This document shows, in pieces, positions 1 through 5,765 of a stretch of DNA of 6,859 nucleotides (within the stretch, counting starts at the first letter, position 1; the number at the start of each line of letters is the position of its first letter). The DNA is taken from positions 1 to 6,859 of the forward strand of contig SBBV01000300.1 of assembly GCA_005240015.1 (NCBI GenBank), in the 5' to 3' direction. This stretch comes from Candidatus Odyssella thessalonicensis (GTDB taxonomy: Bacteria > Pseudomonadota > Alphaproteobacteria > Bin65). Both the position numbers and the translations under genes were made by a program. The notes below the pieces were generated by a model that saw only the letters and a list, made by a program, of their open reading frames with translations, ran no database searches and had not been told where the DNA came from.

Positions 1-126
1 AGCCTGCACCGCATGGTCGTCGCCGAAAGCCCGGGCCAGGAACACGCGGCACGCGCCTTCCAGGATCGCGCGGCGCTTGCCGTCCGACTTCCGGCGGCCG
101 GCCCGCCTCTCACGCCTGTCACTCAT
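1..126 (-). CDS. TetR-family transcriptional regulator, N-terminal fragment (cut by window edge)
   Basis: Reading the minus strand from the ATG at 126-124 gives 42 codons that run off the left edge. The product starts MSDRRERRAGRRKSDGKRRA and continues with AILEGACRVFLARAF. A basic N-terminus followed by an 'AIL-AA-xxF-xxGF'-like helix is the usual opening of a TetR DNA-binding domain, up to the first helix of the fold. The residues after it (GDDHAVQA) are a less typical match, and the helix-turn-helix itself lies outside the window. A strong Shine-Dalgarno (AAGGAGG) sits 8 bases upstream of the ATG, which supports this start. The gene is divergent from the oxygenase genes with a palindrome between them, the common layout for a TetR repressor that controls its neighbour and itself. 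The ligand would be a pathway substrate or intermediate (inference). Confidence 0.72.
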   Translation of the reverse strand, partial: MSDRRERRAGRRKSDGKRRAILEGACRVFLARAFGDDHAVQA

Positions 127-134
127 CCGCGATG

Positions 135-141
135 CCTCCTT
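135..141 (-). promoter_or_regulatory. Shine-Dalgarno site of the TetR-type gene
   Basis: The minus strand reads AAGGAGG here, 8 bases before the ATG at 126-124. It is a near-perfect ribosome binding site and fixes the start of a gene otherwise seen only as a fragment. It overlaps by two bases the -35 box of the opposing plus-strand promoter. Confidence 0.75.
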
Positions 142-168
142 GACCCAAACTGTACTGCACAGTATCGT
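140..168 (+). promoter_or_regulatory. Predicted sigma-70 promoter of the oxygenase genes
   Basis: TTGACC at 140-145 matches the -35 consensus at 5 of 6 bases. After a 17-base spacer, TATCGT at 163-168 matches the -10 consensus at 4 of 6. Spacing is ideal. Transcription would start near 175, leaving a leader of about 35 bases before the ATG at 211. This supports 211, rather than any upstream in-frame ATG, as the start of the large-subunit gene. The prediction is by eye. Confidence 0.55.
149..164. promoter_or_regulatory. Candidate TetR operator palindrome
   Basis: TACTG-CA-CAGTA (153-164) is a perfect inverted repeat with a 2-base centre. An overlapping repeat, ACTGT-n5-ACAGT, covers 149-163. 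The palindrome lies entirely within the -35/-10 spacer of the plus-strand promoter, so a bound repressor would block RNA polymerase. On the minus strand TTGCAA (175-170) and TACAGT (154-149, 15-base spacing) could form a weaker promoter for the regulator gene, again covered by the same palindrome. Operators of this size and place are typical of TetR proteins. Binding by this particular regulator is inferred. Confidence 0.55.
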
Positions 169-210
169 TTTGCAAGTCTCAGACGCCAGCAACGATTCGA
201 GCGCCTCGTC

Positions 211-1560
211 ATGTCCAAGCACAGCACGCAGACGCTTGCGCAGCTCGTTCAGCCCGACCGAGTGCACCGCACCCTCTACACCGATCCCGCCATCTTCGCG
301 CTGGAGATGGAGCGCATCTTCGAGCGCACCTGGATCTATGTCGGCCACGAAAGCCAGGTGCGCAATCCCGGCGATTTCGTCGCGACCCGGATCGGCACCA
401 AGCCGGTGCTGCTCACGCGCCACGGCGACGGCCGGATCCACGTGCTGCACAATCAGTGCGCCCATCGCGGCGCCCAGGTCGTCGCCGACGCGAGCGGCAA
501 CGCGCAGGAATTCCGCTGCTGCTATCACGGCTGGAGCTATCACACCGACGGCCGCATCAAGAACATCCCGCTGCGCCACGGCTATTCCCAGCGCCTCGAC
601 GTGAACGACCCCAAGCTCGCGATGGTGCAGGTGCCGCGCGTCCAGTCCTACCGCGGCTTCGTGTTCGCGAGCCTCGTCGCCGACGGCCCGTCGCTCGCGG
701 ACTTCCTCGGCTACATCGCGACCTCACTCGATGACATGGTTGACCGGGCGCCCGACGGCGAGATCGAAGTAGCCGGCGGCTCGTTCAAGCACGTCTATCA
801 CGGCAATTGGAAGCTCTATCTCGAGAACCTGCTCGATGTGGCGCATCCGCTGTTCGTGCATCAATCCTCGATCGAAGCTGCCAAGGTCCAGGACGATTCG
901 GTGCCGAGCGACGGCAGCGGCGAGATCGCGATCCGCCAGATGCGCCAGAACGGTGCTTCCTACGGATTCTTCGAGAGCCAGGTCGGCATCTGGGCCTATC
1001 CCAACGGCCACGGCTACATGGGCGACTACCACGACGACGCCAAGCTCGTCGCAGCGATGAACGATCCGGTGTTTCGCGAATATCGCGAGGCGCTCGAGGT
1101 GAAGAAGGGCGCCGCCGAGGCGAAGCGCATCCTCGAAGTCAAGCGCTGGAACACGAACATTTATCCCAATGTCTCGTTCATGAGCCAGTTCCAGCAGTTC
1201 CGAGTCGTGCATCCGATCGCGGTCGACAAGACCGTCGTCTACACCTACCAGTTCCGCTTGAAGGGTGCGCCGGACAGGATATTCCGCCACGCAATCGCGT
1301 TCGCGAACGTCGTCAACGGCACCGGCTCGCTGGTGCTGACCGACGATCTCGAAACCTACAACCGAATCGGGACCGGCATGGGCAGCGCCGGCGCCGAATG
1401 GATCCAGATCGGCCGCGGCCTCGATACCGACGTGCCCGACGCGCACCACGGCCGGCGCGGCAAGAACTCCACCAGCGAGATCTACCTGCGCAACATGTAT
1501 GACGCGTGGCTCGGCTACATGACCAAAGGCGGGCGCGGCCTAGCCGCGGCGGCCGAATGA
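211..1560 (+). CDS. Rieske non-heme iron ring-hydroxylating oxygenase, large (alpha) subunit
   Basis: The 449-residue product is the usual length for an alpha subunit of an aromatic-ring-hydroxylating oxygenase. Such enzymes use O2 and electrons from a ferredoxin and/or reductase to hydroxylate aromatic rings in the cytoplasm. The Rieske [2Fe-2S] motif is C83-A-H85, 17 residues, then C103-x2-H106. The catalytic domain carries the mononuclear iron motif E205-N206-x2-D209-x2-H212-x4-H217, where D209 is the expected bridge between the two metal sites of adjacent subunits. A later acidic ligand is expected in D378-D379-L-E. The N-terminal part (YTDPAIFALEMERIFERTW, from residue 23) resembles the salicylate 5-hydroxylase/terephthalate dioxygenase-like group, but substrate cannot be read from sequence. 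I chose the ATG at 211: an in-frame ATG at 13 exists, but that stretch lies antisense to the TetR gene and upstream of the predicted promoter. The Shine-Dalgarno at 211 is weak. The stop overlaps the next start. Confidence 0.93.
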   Translation: MSKHSTQTLAQLVQPDRVHRTLYTDPAIFALEMERIFERTWIYVGHESQVRNPGDFVATRIGTKPVLLTRHGDGRIHVLHNQCAHRGAQVVADASGNAQEFRCCYHGWSYHTDGRIKNIPLRHGYSQRLDVNDPKLAMVQVPRVQSYRGFVFASLVADGPSLADFLGYIATSLDDMVDRAPDGEIEVAGGSFKHVYHGNWKLYLENLLDVAHPLFVHQSSIEAAKVQDDSVPSDGSGEIAIRQMRQNGASYGFFESQVGIWAYPNGHGYMGDYHDDAKLVAAMNDPVFREYREALEVKKGAAEAKRILEVKRWNTNIYPNVSFMSQFQQFRVVHPIAVDKTVVYTYQFRLKGAPDRIFRHAIAFANVVNGTGSLVLTDDLETYNRIGTGMGSAGAEWIQIGRGLDTDVPDAHHGRRGKNSTSEIYLRNMYDAWLGYMTKGGRGLAAAAE

Positions 1561-2060
1561 GCGCGGCGGCGAAGCTGGCGCCCGCCGCGATCGCGGACCG
1601 CGGCGAGATCGAGGACTTCCTCGCCCACGAGGCGGCGCTGCTCGACGAGGCGCGCTACGACGAATGGCTCGGCTTGTTCACCGCGGACGCCTGGTATTGG
1701 GTGCCCGCGCAGCTCGGCCAGCGCGATCCCTACGAGACGATCTCGCTGATGTACGACGACCGCCGCCTGCTCGAGACGCGCGTACGGCGCCTCATGCAGG
1801 GCCTGCTCCACGCGCAGACGCCGCGCTCGGCCACGAGCCGCCAAGTGACCAACGTCGCCATCGTCGAGCAGCAGCCCGACGCCGCGCTCGTGCGCTCGAA
1901 GTTCGTCGTGGTCGAGTACCGGCGCGACACGCAGCGCCTCTTTGCCGGCACGTATTTCCATCGCCTCGTCCGCGCCGAGGGCGCGCTCAAGATCGCCTCG
2001 AAGCGCGTCGACCTCGTCAATTGCGAAGCCGAACTCGAAGGGCTCGTGGTGCCGTTTTGA
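1557..2060 (+). CDS. Ring-hydroxylating oxygenase, small (beta) subunit
   Basis: The 167-residue product matches the beta subunit of alpha/beta ring-hydroxylating oxygenases. This is a SnoaL/NTF2-like cone fold that is mainly structural and packs against the alpha subunit in an alpha3beta3 assembly. Family hallmarks are an N-terminal helix ending in DEARYDEWLGLFTADAWYWVP (residues 30-50), the R/L-rich stretch DDRRLLETRVRRL (67-79), the strand SKFVVVEYRR (114-123) and the C-terminal KRVDLVN (149-155). The ATG at 1557 overlaps the large-subunit stop (ATGA at 1557-1560), so the two subunits are translationally coupled, which suits equal production. No separate Shine-Dalgarno is seen. The last 51 or so bases before the final residues recur, diverged, at 5766-5816. 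Confidence 0.92.
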   Translation: MSAAAKLAPAAIADRGEIEDFLAHEAALLDEARYDEWLGLFTADAWYWVPAQLGQRDPYETISLMYDDRRLLETRVRRLMQGLLHAQTPRSATSRQVTNVAIVEQQPDAALVRSKFVVVEYRRDTQRLFAGTYFHRLVRAEGALKIASKRVDLVNCEAELEGLVVPF

Positions 2061-2061
2061 T

Positions 2062-2166
2062 GATCTGGTTGGATGCCTGCCCCTGGGAATTCAACTTATT
2101 GGGCCGTATCGCGGTGATCGAGAGTTCGTCGCGTGGGCCGCTTGGGTGGAGGATCATCTCTCGTGA
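2062..2166 (+). pseudogene. Decapitated C-terminal tail of an amidase-signature enzyme
   Basis: In the frame beginning GAT at 2062 the sequence reads D-L-V, then GCLPLGIQLIGPYRGDREF, then VAWAAWVEDHLS and TGA (2164-2166). 'LPVGIQLIGP-x-x-x-D', followed by a helix with a late Glu, is the characteristic C-terminal end of amidase-signature hydrolases (GatA-like amidases, which use a Lys-Ser-Ser triad). Only ~34 codons remain. The triad and the whole body are absent, and the upstream part of this frame is just the shadow of the beta-subunit gene. The similarity begins within a few bases of the beta stop codon, so a recombination joint lies near 2060-2070. No start codon or ribosome site belongs to it, so it is not a functional gene. 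The call rests on motif recognition alone. Confidence 0.62.
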
Positions 2167-2214
2167 GCGATCAAGTGCCTTGGAGGTCTACGTCCGCCAC
2201 TTCGTAAGATCAGC

Positions 2215-2224
2215 AGGAGGGAGG
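2215..2224 (+). promoter_or_regulatory. Strong Shine-Dalgarno of the ABC binding-protein gene
   Basis: AGGAGGGAGG lies 7 bases before the ATG at 2232. It is much the strongest ribosome site in the window after the TetR one. It fits the high output needed for a periplasmic binding protein relative to its permeases, whose genes have no clear site. Confidence 0.75.
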
Positions 2225-2231
2225 AAAAATC

Positions 2232-3191
2232 ATGGGTAGCAGCGCAAGGCTGATTCCGGCACTTCTCGCCCGTGTCGTGGCGGCTCTGGCCGCGTTGACC
2301 CTTGCAGGTGCTGTTTCGCACGCGCAGACCGGAAAGCCTGAAAAACCCAACATAACGTTTGGCGTGTTGCCGATCACCAACTACGCGGTGGTCTATCTCT
2401 CGGTGAAGGAGGGATACTTTCAACAGGAAGGGCTCACCGTAACGCCCCGCATGATGGGCGGCGCTTCCTCGGTCGCAGCACTGGTCGGCGGCGATTTTGA
2501 TATCGCGGGCGTCACGTGGACGGCTTTCCTGCTGTCGTACAACCGAGGCATCGAGTTGGTGCCGGTGAGCGAAGCGGACCGCGGCGTGTCGGGCAACGCA
2601 GCGTACATGGTGAAAGCCGATTCACCAATCAAGTCCACGGCTGACCTCGTCGGGAAGAAAGTGGGCGTGGTTACCGTCGGCGGGCTGTGCGACTACCTAC
2701 TCAACGACGATCTGCGCAAGAAGGGCCTCGACTTCAAAGCGATCTCTTACACGCCCATCGGCGTCCCGGACATGGCGCCGACGCTGCTTCGGGGCGGTAT
2801 CGATGCTGCCTGCATACCGGAGCCAATCCTGACGGCCGTCAAGGAACGCGGCGGCTTACGGCAGATCATGGATATTTTCGCCGGCGAAAACGACAAGTTG
2901 CCGATTGTCGGGTTCTCGGTCACCGCGAAATTTGCCGCCGCCAATCCAAATACCGTCGCCGCCCTTCGCCGCGCCTTGGACAAGGGCCTCAAGTTCACCA
3001 ACCAAAACCCCGACAGGCTCCGAGAAACGCTGCCGACCTACACGCCGCTGAAGCTCGAACACGCAAAGAAGATCGCGATCTCCTACAACCCTCCCAGTAG
3101 CGATTTCGCGCAGGTGAAGCGCGTGGCGGATCTCATGGATCGCTTGGGAGTGCTGCCAACGAAGGTGAAGCTTCCGCCGAGCATTCGGTAG
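2232..3191 (+). CDS. ABC transporter substrate-binding protein, NitT/TauT (NMT1/SsuA-like) family
   Basis: The 319-residue precursor is a periplasmic solute receptor for an importer. A signal peptide is clear: positively charged start (R6, R14), hydrophobic core LARVVAALAALTLAGAV and likely signal peptidase I cleavage after S-H-A31. There is no lipobox cysteine. The mature part has the family order: a first strand ITFGVLPITNYAVVYLSVKEG (41-61), EGYFQQEGL (60-68), 'GGASSVAALVGGDFDIAG' (76-93), TADLVGKKVGV (136-146) and the late IPEPILTAV (195-203), matching the 'EP' motif seen in NMT1-like receptors. Relatives bind nitrate, alkanesulfonates, taurine, pyrimidine precursors or aromatic carboxylates, so the ligand cannot be named. 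Position next to an oxygenase suggests an aromatic or amide substrate (inference). It opens a four-gene operon. Confidence 0.9.
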   Translation: MGSSARLIPALLARVVAALAALTLAGAVSHAQTGKPEKPNITFGVLPITNYAVVYLSVKEGYFQQEGLTVTPRMMGGASSVAALVGGDFDIAGVTWTAFLLSYNRGIELVPVSEADRGVSGNAAYMVKADSPIKSTADLVGKKVGVVTVGGLCDYLLNDDLRKKGLDFKAISYTPIGVPDMAPTLLRGGIDAACIPEPILTAVKERGGLRQIMDIFAGENDKLPIVGFSVTAKFAAANPNTVAALRRALDKGLKFTNQNPDRLRETLPTYTPLKLEHAKKIAISYNPPSSDFAQVKRVADLMDRLGVLPTKVKLPPSIR

Positions 3192-3193
3192 CG

Positions 3194-4048
3194 GTGAGCA
3201 AGGGCACAGTCGGGATCTCGGAGTTCAAGGCCGCGGCTGGTCCCGTTCGGGGCAGCCGCGGCCCGATGATAGACCTGCTGGTTGGCACCCACTCCCGACG
3301 TATCTTCGGTGTCGTTGTCTTCTTTCTTCTGCTGGAGTTCGTCACCAGCCTCGAACTCGTGCCGGCGATTTATCTGCCGCGCGCGTCATCCGTGGTGCAG
3401 CGGATCATAGAGCTTCTCCAAGAGCTCAAGTTTCTGCAGCACGTCGGCGCGACACTCTATGCTTGGGCGATTGGTCTCGCGCTCGCGACTGTGATGAGCG
3501 TGACCGTCGGCATCATCATCGGCTCCTCCAATCTCGCCTACCGCATGATGACTCCGGTAATCGAGTTCGTGCGGCCGATCCCATCTGTTGCGTTAATTCC
3601 TTTGGGCATTCTCCTTTGGGGGCAGGGTCTGTCGATGAAAGTCATTCTTGTGGCTTACGCGACGCTCTGGCCAATTCTCTACAACACTGTTTACGGAGTG
3701 CACGACGTCGATCCGATCGCGGTACAAACTGCGCGCTCCTTTGGCTTGGGGCGTCTCAGCATTTTGAGGCACATCACCCTACCGAGTGCGGCGCCGTTTA
3801 TCTTTACCGGCATTCGAGTTTCGGCATCGATTGGTCTGATCGTCGTTGTCGGCGCAGAGCTGCTTGCCTCTGCAGATATCGGAATTGGCTCCTTCATCCT
3901 TTTCGTTTCGAGCAGCGGCGGGCACATGGACTCCGTGTTGGCTGGCGCAGCCGTGGGCGGATTACTCGGTGTTTTGATCAACAGCCTCTTGGGAGCGATC
4001 GAGCGCCGTGCCTTTGCGTGGCGCTATATGGGTACGGACGCCCAATGA
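3194..4048 (+). CDS. ABC transporter permease, NitT/TauT type (first of two)
   Basis: An inner-membrane channel subunit of the BPD_transp_1/SsuC-like family. Hydrophobic segments lie at about 36-53, 88-110, 130-143, 148-166, 205-225 and 237-266. The cytoplasmic EAA loop that docks the ATPase is visible at 178-201 as QTARSFGLGRLSILRHITLP followed by SAAP. The frame opens at a GTG (3194) three bases after the binding-protein stop, giving 284 residues. An alternative ATG at 3266 (residue 25) would give 260 residues, close to the family norm. Neither start has a clear Shine-Dalgarno. The 24 extra residues (rich in Gly, Ala, Lys and Arg) do not look conserved, and they encode the strong hairpin at 3229-3263. 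The true start may therefore be 3266. The stop overlaps the next gene's start. Confidence 0.9.
   Translation: MSKGTVGISEFKAAAGPVRGSRGPMIDLLVGTHSRRIFGVVVFFLLLEFVTSLELVPAIYLPRASSVVQRIIELLQELKFLQHVGATLYAWAIGLALATVMSVTVGIIIGSSNLAYRMMTPVIEFVRPIPSVALIPLGILLWGQGLSMKVILVAYATLWPILYNTVYGVHDVDPIAVQTARSFGLGRLSILRHITLPSAAPFIFTGIRVSASIGLIVVVGAELLASADIGIGSFILFVSSSGGHMDSVLAGAAVGGLLGVLINSLLGAIERRAFAWRYMGTDAQ
3229..3263 (+). repeat. Strong hairpin between binding-protein and permease genes
   Basis: GGCCGCGGCTG (3229-3239) and CAGCCGCGGCC (3253-3263) are perfect 11-base complements. The intervening loop can itself fold as CCCG-TT-CGGG (3242-3251), extending the structure after a small bulge. There is no T-run after it, so it is not a classical intrinsic terminator. 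It ends two bases before the alternative permease ATG at 3266. Stem-loops here in binding-protein operons often shield the upstream message from 3' exonucleases and lower expression of the membrane subunits. That role is inferred. Confidence 0.7.
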
Positions 4049-4884
4049 AAGCTGATCGACGATCTTCGATCTGGCTCAACGCGGCCTTGGCCTCACTCCA
4101 GTCGGTCGGCGCGCGCTATGGCCTGGGCCTTGCAATCATCATTGCCTGGCAGATCGCAGCCGCACAGGCCGGTTCCGTGTTTTTCCCCACGCCACTCGAG
4201 ATTGTCGTGCGCTCAGGCGAACTCTGGTTCTCGGGACCACCGTCCCATTTCTTCCTGAGCGAGGGTGTCTTCAAGGACGTGCTGCCGAGTTTGATGCGTC
4301 TCCTCGGCGGTTGGGCCCTGGCGGTCGTCGTGGGCGGATCACTAGGCGTATTGGTGGGCCGATCACGAGTGGTTTCCGACATCATCGATCCAGCGCTGCA
4401 GTTTCTTCGGGCCATCCCCGGGCCAGCACTGATACCGATCTTCATCATTCTGCTCGGCACAGAAGCAACGATGCGTGTTTCGCTGATCGCGTTCGGATCG
4501 GTTTGGCCCATCCTGCTCAACACCATCGAGGGTGTGAGAACCGTCGATCCCGTGCAAATCGATACAGCTCGATCTTTCCAGTTGCCGTTCATGGCGCGGA
4601 TGAGGAGAATCGTTTTGCCTGCGGCAATGCCGAAGATCATGGCCGGCATGCGGGTCTCTCTCTCGCTCTCCGTGATTCTAATGGTCGTGAGCGAGCTCGT
4701 TGCCAGCACCAATGGCATCGGCTATCGCATTCTCAATGCGCAAATGATGCTATTGCTAACCGACATGTGGTGCGGGATGCTTTTGTTGGCGCTGCTCGGC
4801 TACGGGCTCAATGCCACGTTCTTGCAGGTCGAGCGACGTGTCCTTGCCTGGCACCGCGGCGCGCGCCAACGCGATGACGCCTGA
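4045..4884 (+). CDS. ABC transporter permease, NitT/TauT type (second of two)
   Basis: The 279-residue product is a second BPD_transp_1-fold channel subunit, clearly different from the first. Hydrophobic segments are at about 24-41, 86-105, 126-138, 143-161, 205-223 and 242-258. The EAA loop reads DTARSFQLPFMARMRRIVLP at 173-192, so it too can dock an ATPase. A PALQFLRAIPGPALIPIF stretch (116-133) corresponds to VIEFVRPIPSVALIPLG in its partner and marks them as paralogues. The ATG at 4045 overlaps the previous stop (ATGA at 4045-4048), implying translational coupling. The open frame extends much further upstream inside the first permease gene, but that part is only a shadow. With the first permease it most likely forms a heterodimeric channel, whereas many SsuC/TauC systems use one permease twice. 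Confidence 0.9.
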   Translation: MKADRRSSIWLNAALASLQSVGARYGLGLAIIIAWQIAAAQAGSVFFPTPLEIVVRSGELWFSGPPSHFFLSEGVFKDVLPSLMRLLGGWALAVVVGGSLGVLVGRSRVVSDIIDPALQFLRAIPGPALIPIFIILLGTEATMRVSLIAFGSVWPILLNTIEGVRTVDPVQIDTARSFQLPFMARMRRIVLPAAMPKIMAGMRVSLSLSVILMVVSELVASTNGIGYRILNAQMMLLLTDMWCGMLLLALLGYGLNATFLQVERRVLAWHRGARQRDDA

Positions 4885-5665
4885 GTGGCGCAACAGAATG
4901 CTGACAGTTCGAGGCCTTCGTCACGCCTACTCGGCCGATCGGCTCGCAATTGCCGAGCTCGGCTTCCAAGTCAATTCCGGGGAATTCGTCGCAATCGTCG
5001 GCCCATCCGGTTGCGGCAAGACGACCCTGCTCAAGCTGCTTGCCGGGCTTCTGAAGCCAAGTGCCGGCAGCATATATCTGCAGGACCGTATCGTGAGCGC
5101 CGTGCCCGAGGGTCTTGCCATGGTGTTTCAGGAGTACAATCGCTCGCTCCTACCGTGGTTGAGGGTGCGAGCCAATGTCGAGTTGCCGCTGCGCTATCAA
5201 GCCATCAATGCTCCAGAGCGCAATGCGCGAGTGGCGCGCAGCCTCCAAGCAGTTGGCTTGGCCGCATTCGAGCGGCTCTATCCTTGGCAGCTTTCAGGAG
5301 GGATGCAGCAACGCGTCGCGATCGCTCGAGCTCTCGCTTATCAACCCAAGATACTCTTGATGGACGAGCCGTTCGCCTCGGTCGATGCTCAGACGCGCGC
5401 CGATCTCGAAGACGTGGTGGCCAAAGTGCGCATGCAGTTCGGCATTACCATCCTTCTTGTCACCCACGACATCGATGAGGCGGTTTACCTCGCGGATCGA
5501 GTAATAGTGCTTTCGTCATCGCCGAGCAGGATTGTGGCACAGATTCCGGTAGAAATGCCACATCCACGGGATCAGATTACGACGCGTGCATCGGACAACT
5601 TCGTGGCGATCCGCTCGGAAGTCGCGAAGCTGATTAGGCGTCCCGCTGAAGAGGCAACGCTCTAA
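4874..5665 (+). CDS. ABC transporter ATP-binding protein, NitT/TauT (SsuB/TauB-like) type
   Basis: The 263-residue ATPase powers the importer from the cytoplasmic face. All catalytic motifs are intact: Walker A GPSGCGKT (43-50, K49), Q-loop Q86, signature LSGGMQQ (140-146), Walker B ILLMDEP (160-166, catalytic E165), D-loop SVD (169-171) and switch H198 in VTHDIDEA. The LPWL after the Q-loop and THDIDEA are typical of the nitrate/sulfonate branch. The ATG at 4874 overlaps the permease end by 11 bases. An ATG at 4898 (giving MLTVRGLRHAY) is also possible, and an ATG at 4811 lies too deep in the permease to be likely. No start has a good Shine-Dalgarno. It is the last gene of the operon. Confidence 0.92.
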   Translation: MTPEWRNRMLTVRGLRHAYSADRLAIAELGFQVNSGEFVAIVGPSGCGKTTLLKLLAGLLKPSAGSIYLQDRIVSAVPEGLAMVFQEYNRSLLPWLRVRANVELPLRYQAINAPERNARVARSLQAVGLAAFERLYPWQLSGGMQQRVAIARALAYQPKILLMDEPFASVDAQTRADLEDVVAKVRMQFGITILLVTHDIDEAVYLADRVIVLSSSPSRIVAQIPVEMPHPRDQITTRASDNFVAIRSEVAKLIRRPAEEATL

Positions 5666-5765
5666 ACAACATCAGACGCAAACGCCACGAGCATCCAACG
5701 CGCGACAGATGTCGTCGCCCGCCTCGGCGCGCAGTTCCGGAAATTGATCGACCCAAGCGCCTGTT
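5666..5765. other. Unassigned spacer between importer operon and the orphan small-subunit tail
   Basis: These 100 bases have no gene I recognise. Two opposed frames look weakly protein-like. On the plus strand the ATPase frame stays open after its stop and gives ATDVVARLGAQFRKLIDP before a TAG at 5765-5767. The exactly antiparallel frame on the minus strand gives AWVDQFPELRAEAGDDI, then CRALDARGV and a stop at 5676-5674. Neither has a start codon or ribosome site, and I cannot match either to a family. The stretch may be another gene relic at the right joint of the inserted operon. No poly-T terminator is visible for the importer operon. Confidence 0.3.

Noticed and set aside
13..210. Upstream in-frame extension of the large-subunit gene to an ATG at 13
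   Set aside because: It lies antisense to the TetR gene, precedes the predicted promoter, and its protein sequence has no resemblance to Rieske oxygenase N-termini. The family-like sequence begins at the ATG at 211.
724..1449. 241-codon open frame on the minus strand inside the large-subunit gene
   Set aside because: It is a GC-rich antisense shadow of a gene with intact catalytic motifs. It has no ribosome site and no recognisable domain.
2180..2210. Possible promoter for the importer operon (TTGGAG at 2180-2185 and TAAGAT at 2205-2210)
   Set aside because: The 19-base spacing is too long, the matches are modest, and the start would fall almost on the Shine-Dalgarno. It is too weak to list as a feature.
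4116..4718. 200-codon minus-strand frame within the second permease gene
   Set aside because: The sequence is rich in Arg, Ser and Thr with no domain pattern, as expected for the antisense of a membrane protein gene.
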